From Planctomycetaceae bacterium (GTDB lineage: Bacteria; Planctomycetota; Planctomycetia; Pirellulales; Thermoguttaceae): a stretch of DNA of 5,966 nt. The notes under the pieces are model-generated. The model ran no database searches. It had not been told where the DNA came from and saw nothing but the letters and a program-made list of their open reading frames with translations. The translations under genes were made by a program, and so were the position numbers. This document shows, one piece after another, positions 5,721-5,966 of the stretch (positions are counted from its first letter, which is position 1; each line of letters begins with the position of its first letter). The DNA is taken from assembly GCA_031283515.1 (NCBI GenBank), contig JAITBS010000210.1:1-5966 (forward strand), given 5' to 3'.

Positions 5721-5870
5721 GTGTCAAAAGTTAAGATCGAGATATAGTTTCGATAATTTGAGCAGGATTTTTTTTGTGTTACATAATAGAATTTTAGTTA
5801 AAGATATTTTTTTTGGGGCATTTTTTAGGGGTGGTACGTACTTTCAGCGCAGCGGACACGTTTTTGACAC
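5721..5870. repeat. Inverted GTGTCAAAA pair, possible insertion-sequence end
   Basis: GTGTCAAAA (5721-5729) and its complement TTTTGACAC (5862-5870) face each other across 132 bp; a further GACACG lies at 5855-5860. They lie just downstream of the probable transposase end. One of them could be the terminal repeat of that element. The other end of the element is outside the window, so this cannot be confirmed. Confidence 0.3.
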
Positions 5871-5887
5871 GAAAAGTTACGAATTGC

Positions 5888-5966
5888 TTATTCTTGTTTT
5901 ACTTTTTTTGGAGTTGCGGTCATCACAACGAGATTGTGACAGAAAATGGCACTTCCAACCGCACGG
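5888..5966 (-). CDS. Probable transposase, C-terminal end (partial)
   Basis: On the minus strand a frame enters from the right edge and gives 25 residues before TAA (5890-5888). It reads RAVGSAIFCHNLVVM followed by T-A-T-P and a basic tail with KK-V-K-Q-E. The RA-x-G-x-A-x-FCHNL pattern resembles the last helix of DDE transposases (IS5/IS1182/ISNCY-like), which commonly end with G-x-x-x-x-x-HNL and then a short basic tail. Inverted GTGTC-type motifs follow within 20-170 bp, as expected between a transposase stop and the element's end. The fragment is too short for a family assignment, and another protein with a similar helix is possible. Nothing links it to the GRE operon other than position. 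Confidence 0.45.
   Translation of the reverse strand, partial: RAVGSAIFCHNLVVMTATPKKVKQE

Larger units (their letters stand above)
5351..5887. other. Gene-free AT-rich spacer
   Basis: No coding region is supported in either strand over these roughly 540 bp: all open frames are very short, and no tRNA, riboswitch or CRISPR pattern is recognisable. The stretch contains a 21-bp-phased direct repeat (5470-5499), an AT-rich inverted repeat (5634-5673), a 10-bp tandem duplication (5684-5703) and an inverted GTGTCAAAA pair (5721-5870). The right part probably includes the end of an insertion sequence whose transposase gene begins beyond the window. Confidence 0.6.

Overview
The window looks like a moderately AT-rich chromosome segment of an anaerobic planctomycete, probably gut- or sediment-dwelling. 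Three things point there. The 40-residue gene end at the left edge carries the C-terminal signature of DUF1559 prepilin-like proteins (FGVWGALGS..GGE), a family greatly expanded in Planctomycetes. The regulator is of the XylR type (LacI-like sensor fused to an AraC helix-turn-helix domain), also abundant in Planctomycetes and Lentisphaerae. The main operon encodes an oxygen-sensitive glycyl radical enzyme (GRE).

Layout: 1-123 (+) is the end of a DUF1559 gene. 124-443 is a stem-loop-rich convergent spacer that may be a dispersed intergenic repeat. 444-3824 (-) is a two-gene operon: an 832-residue GRE followed, after 3 nt, by its radical-SAM activating enzyme. 3825-4086 is a divergent control region with a strong sigma70-type promoter for the operon and a weaker one for the regulator. 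4087-5265 (+) is the XylR-like regulator, followed by a clear hairpin terminator. 5266-5887 is AT-rich non-coding DNA with several direct and inverted repeats. 5888-5966 (-) is the end of a probable transposase gene running off the right edge.

The central point is the GRE's identity. It has the Cys-x-Glu thiyl site (C469, E471) and the glycyl radical loop (G806). It also has R190, Q194, R679 and F683, which from memory correspond at a constant +1 offset to the sulfonate-site residues of Bilophila isethionate sulfite-lyase IslA (R189, Q193, C468, E470, R678, F682, G805). The best reading is an isethionate sulfite-lyase (isethionate to acetaldehyde plus sulfite) or a close C2/C3 sulfonate lyase, with its dedicated activase.

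The divergent XylR-like protein is the obvious candidate regulator. The window holds no transporter, acetaldehyde-handling enzyme, microcompartment gene or sulfite reductase, so uptake and product disposal must be encoded elsewhere. Family-level calls are firm; the exact substrate and the regulator's ligand are inference.
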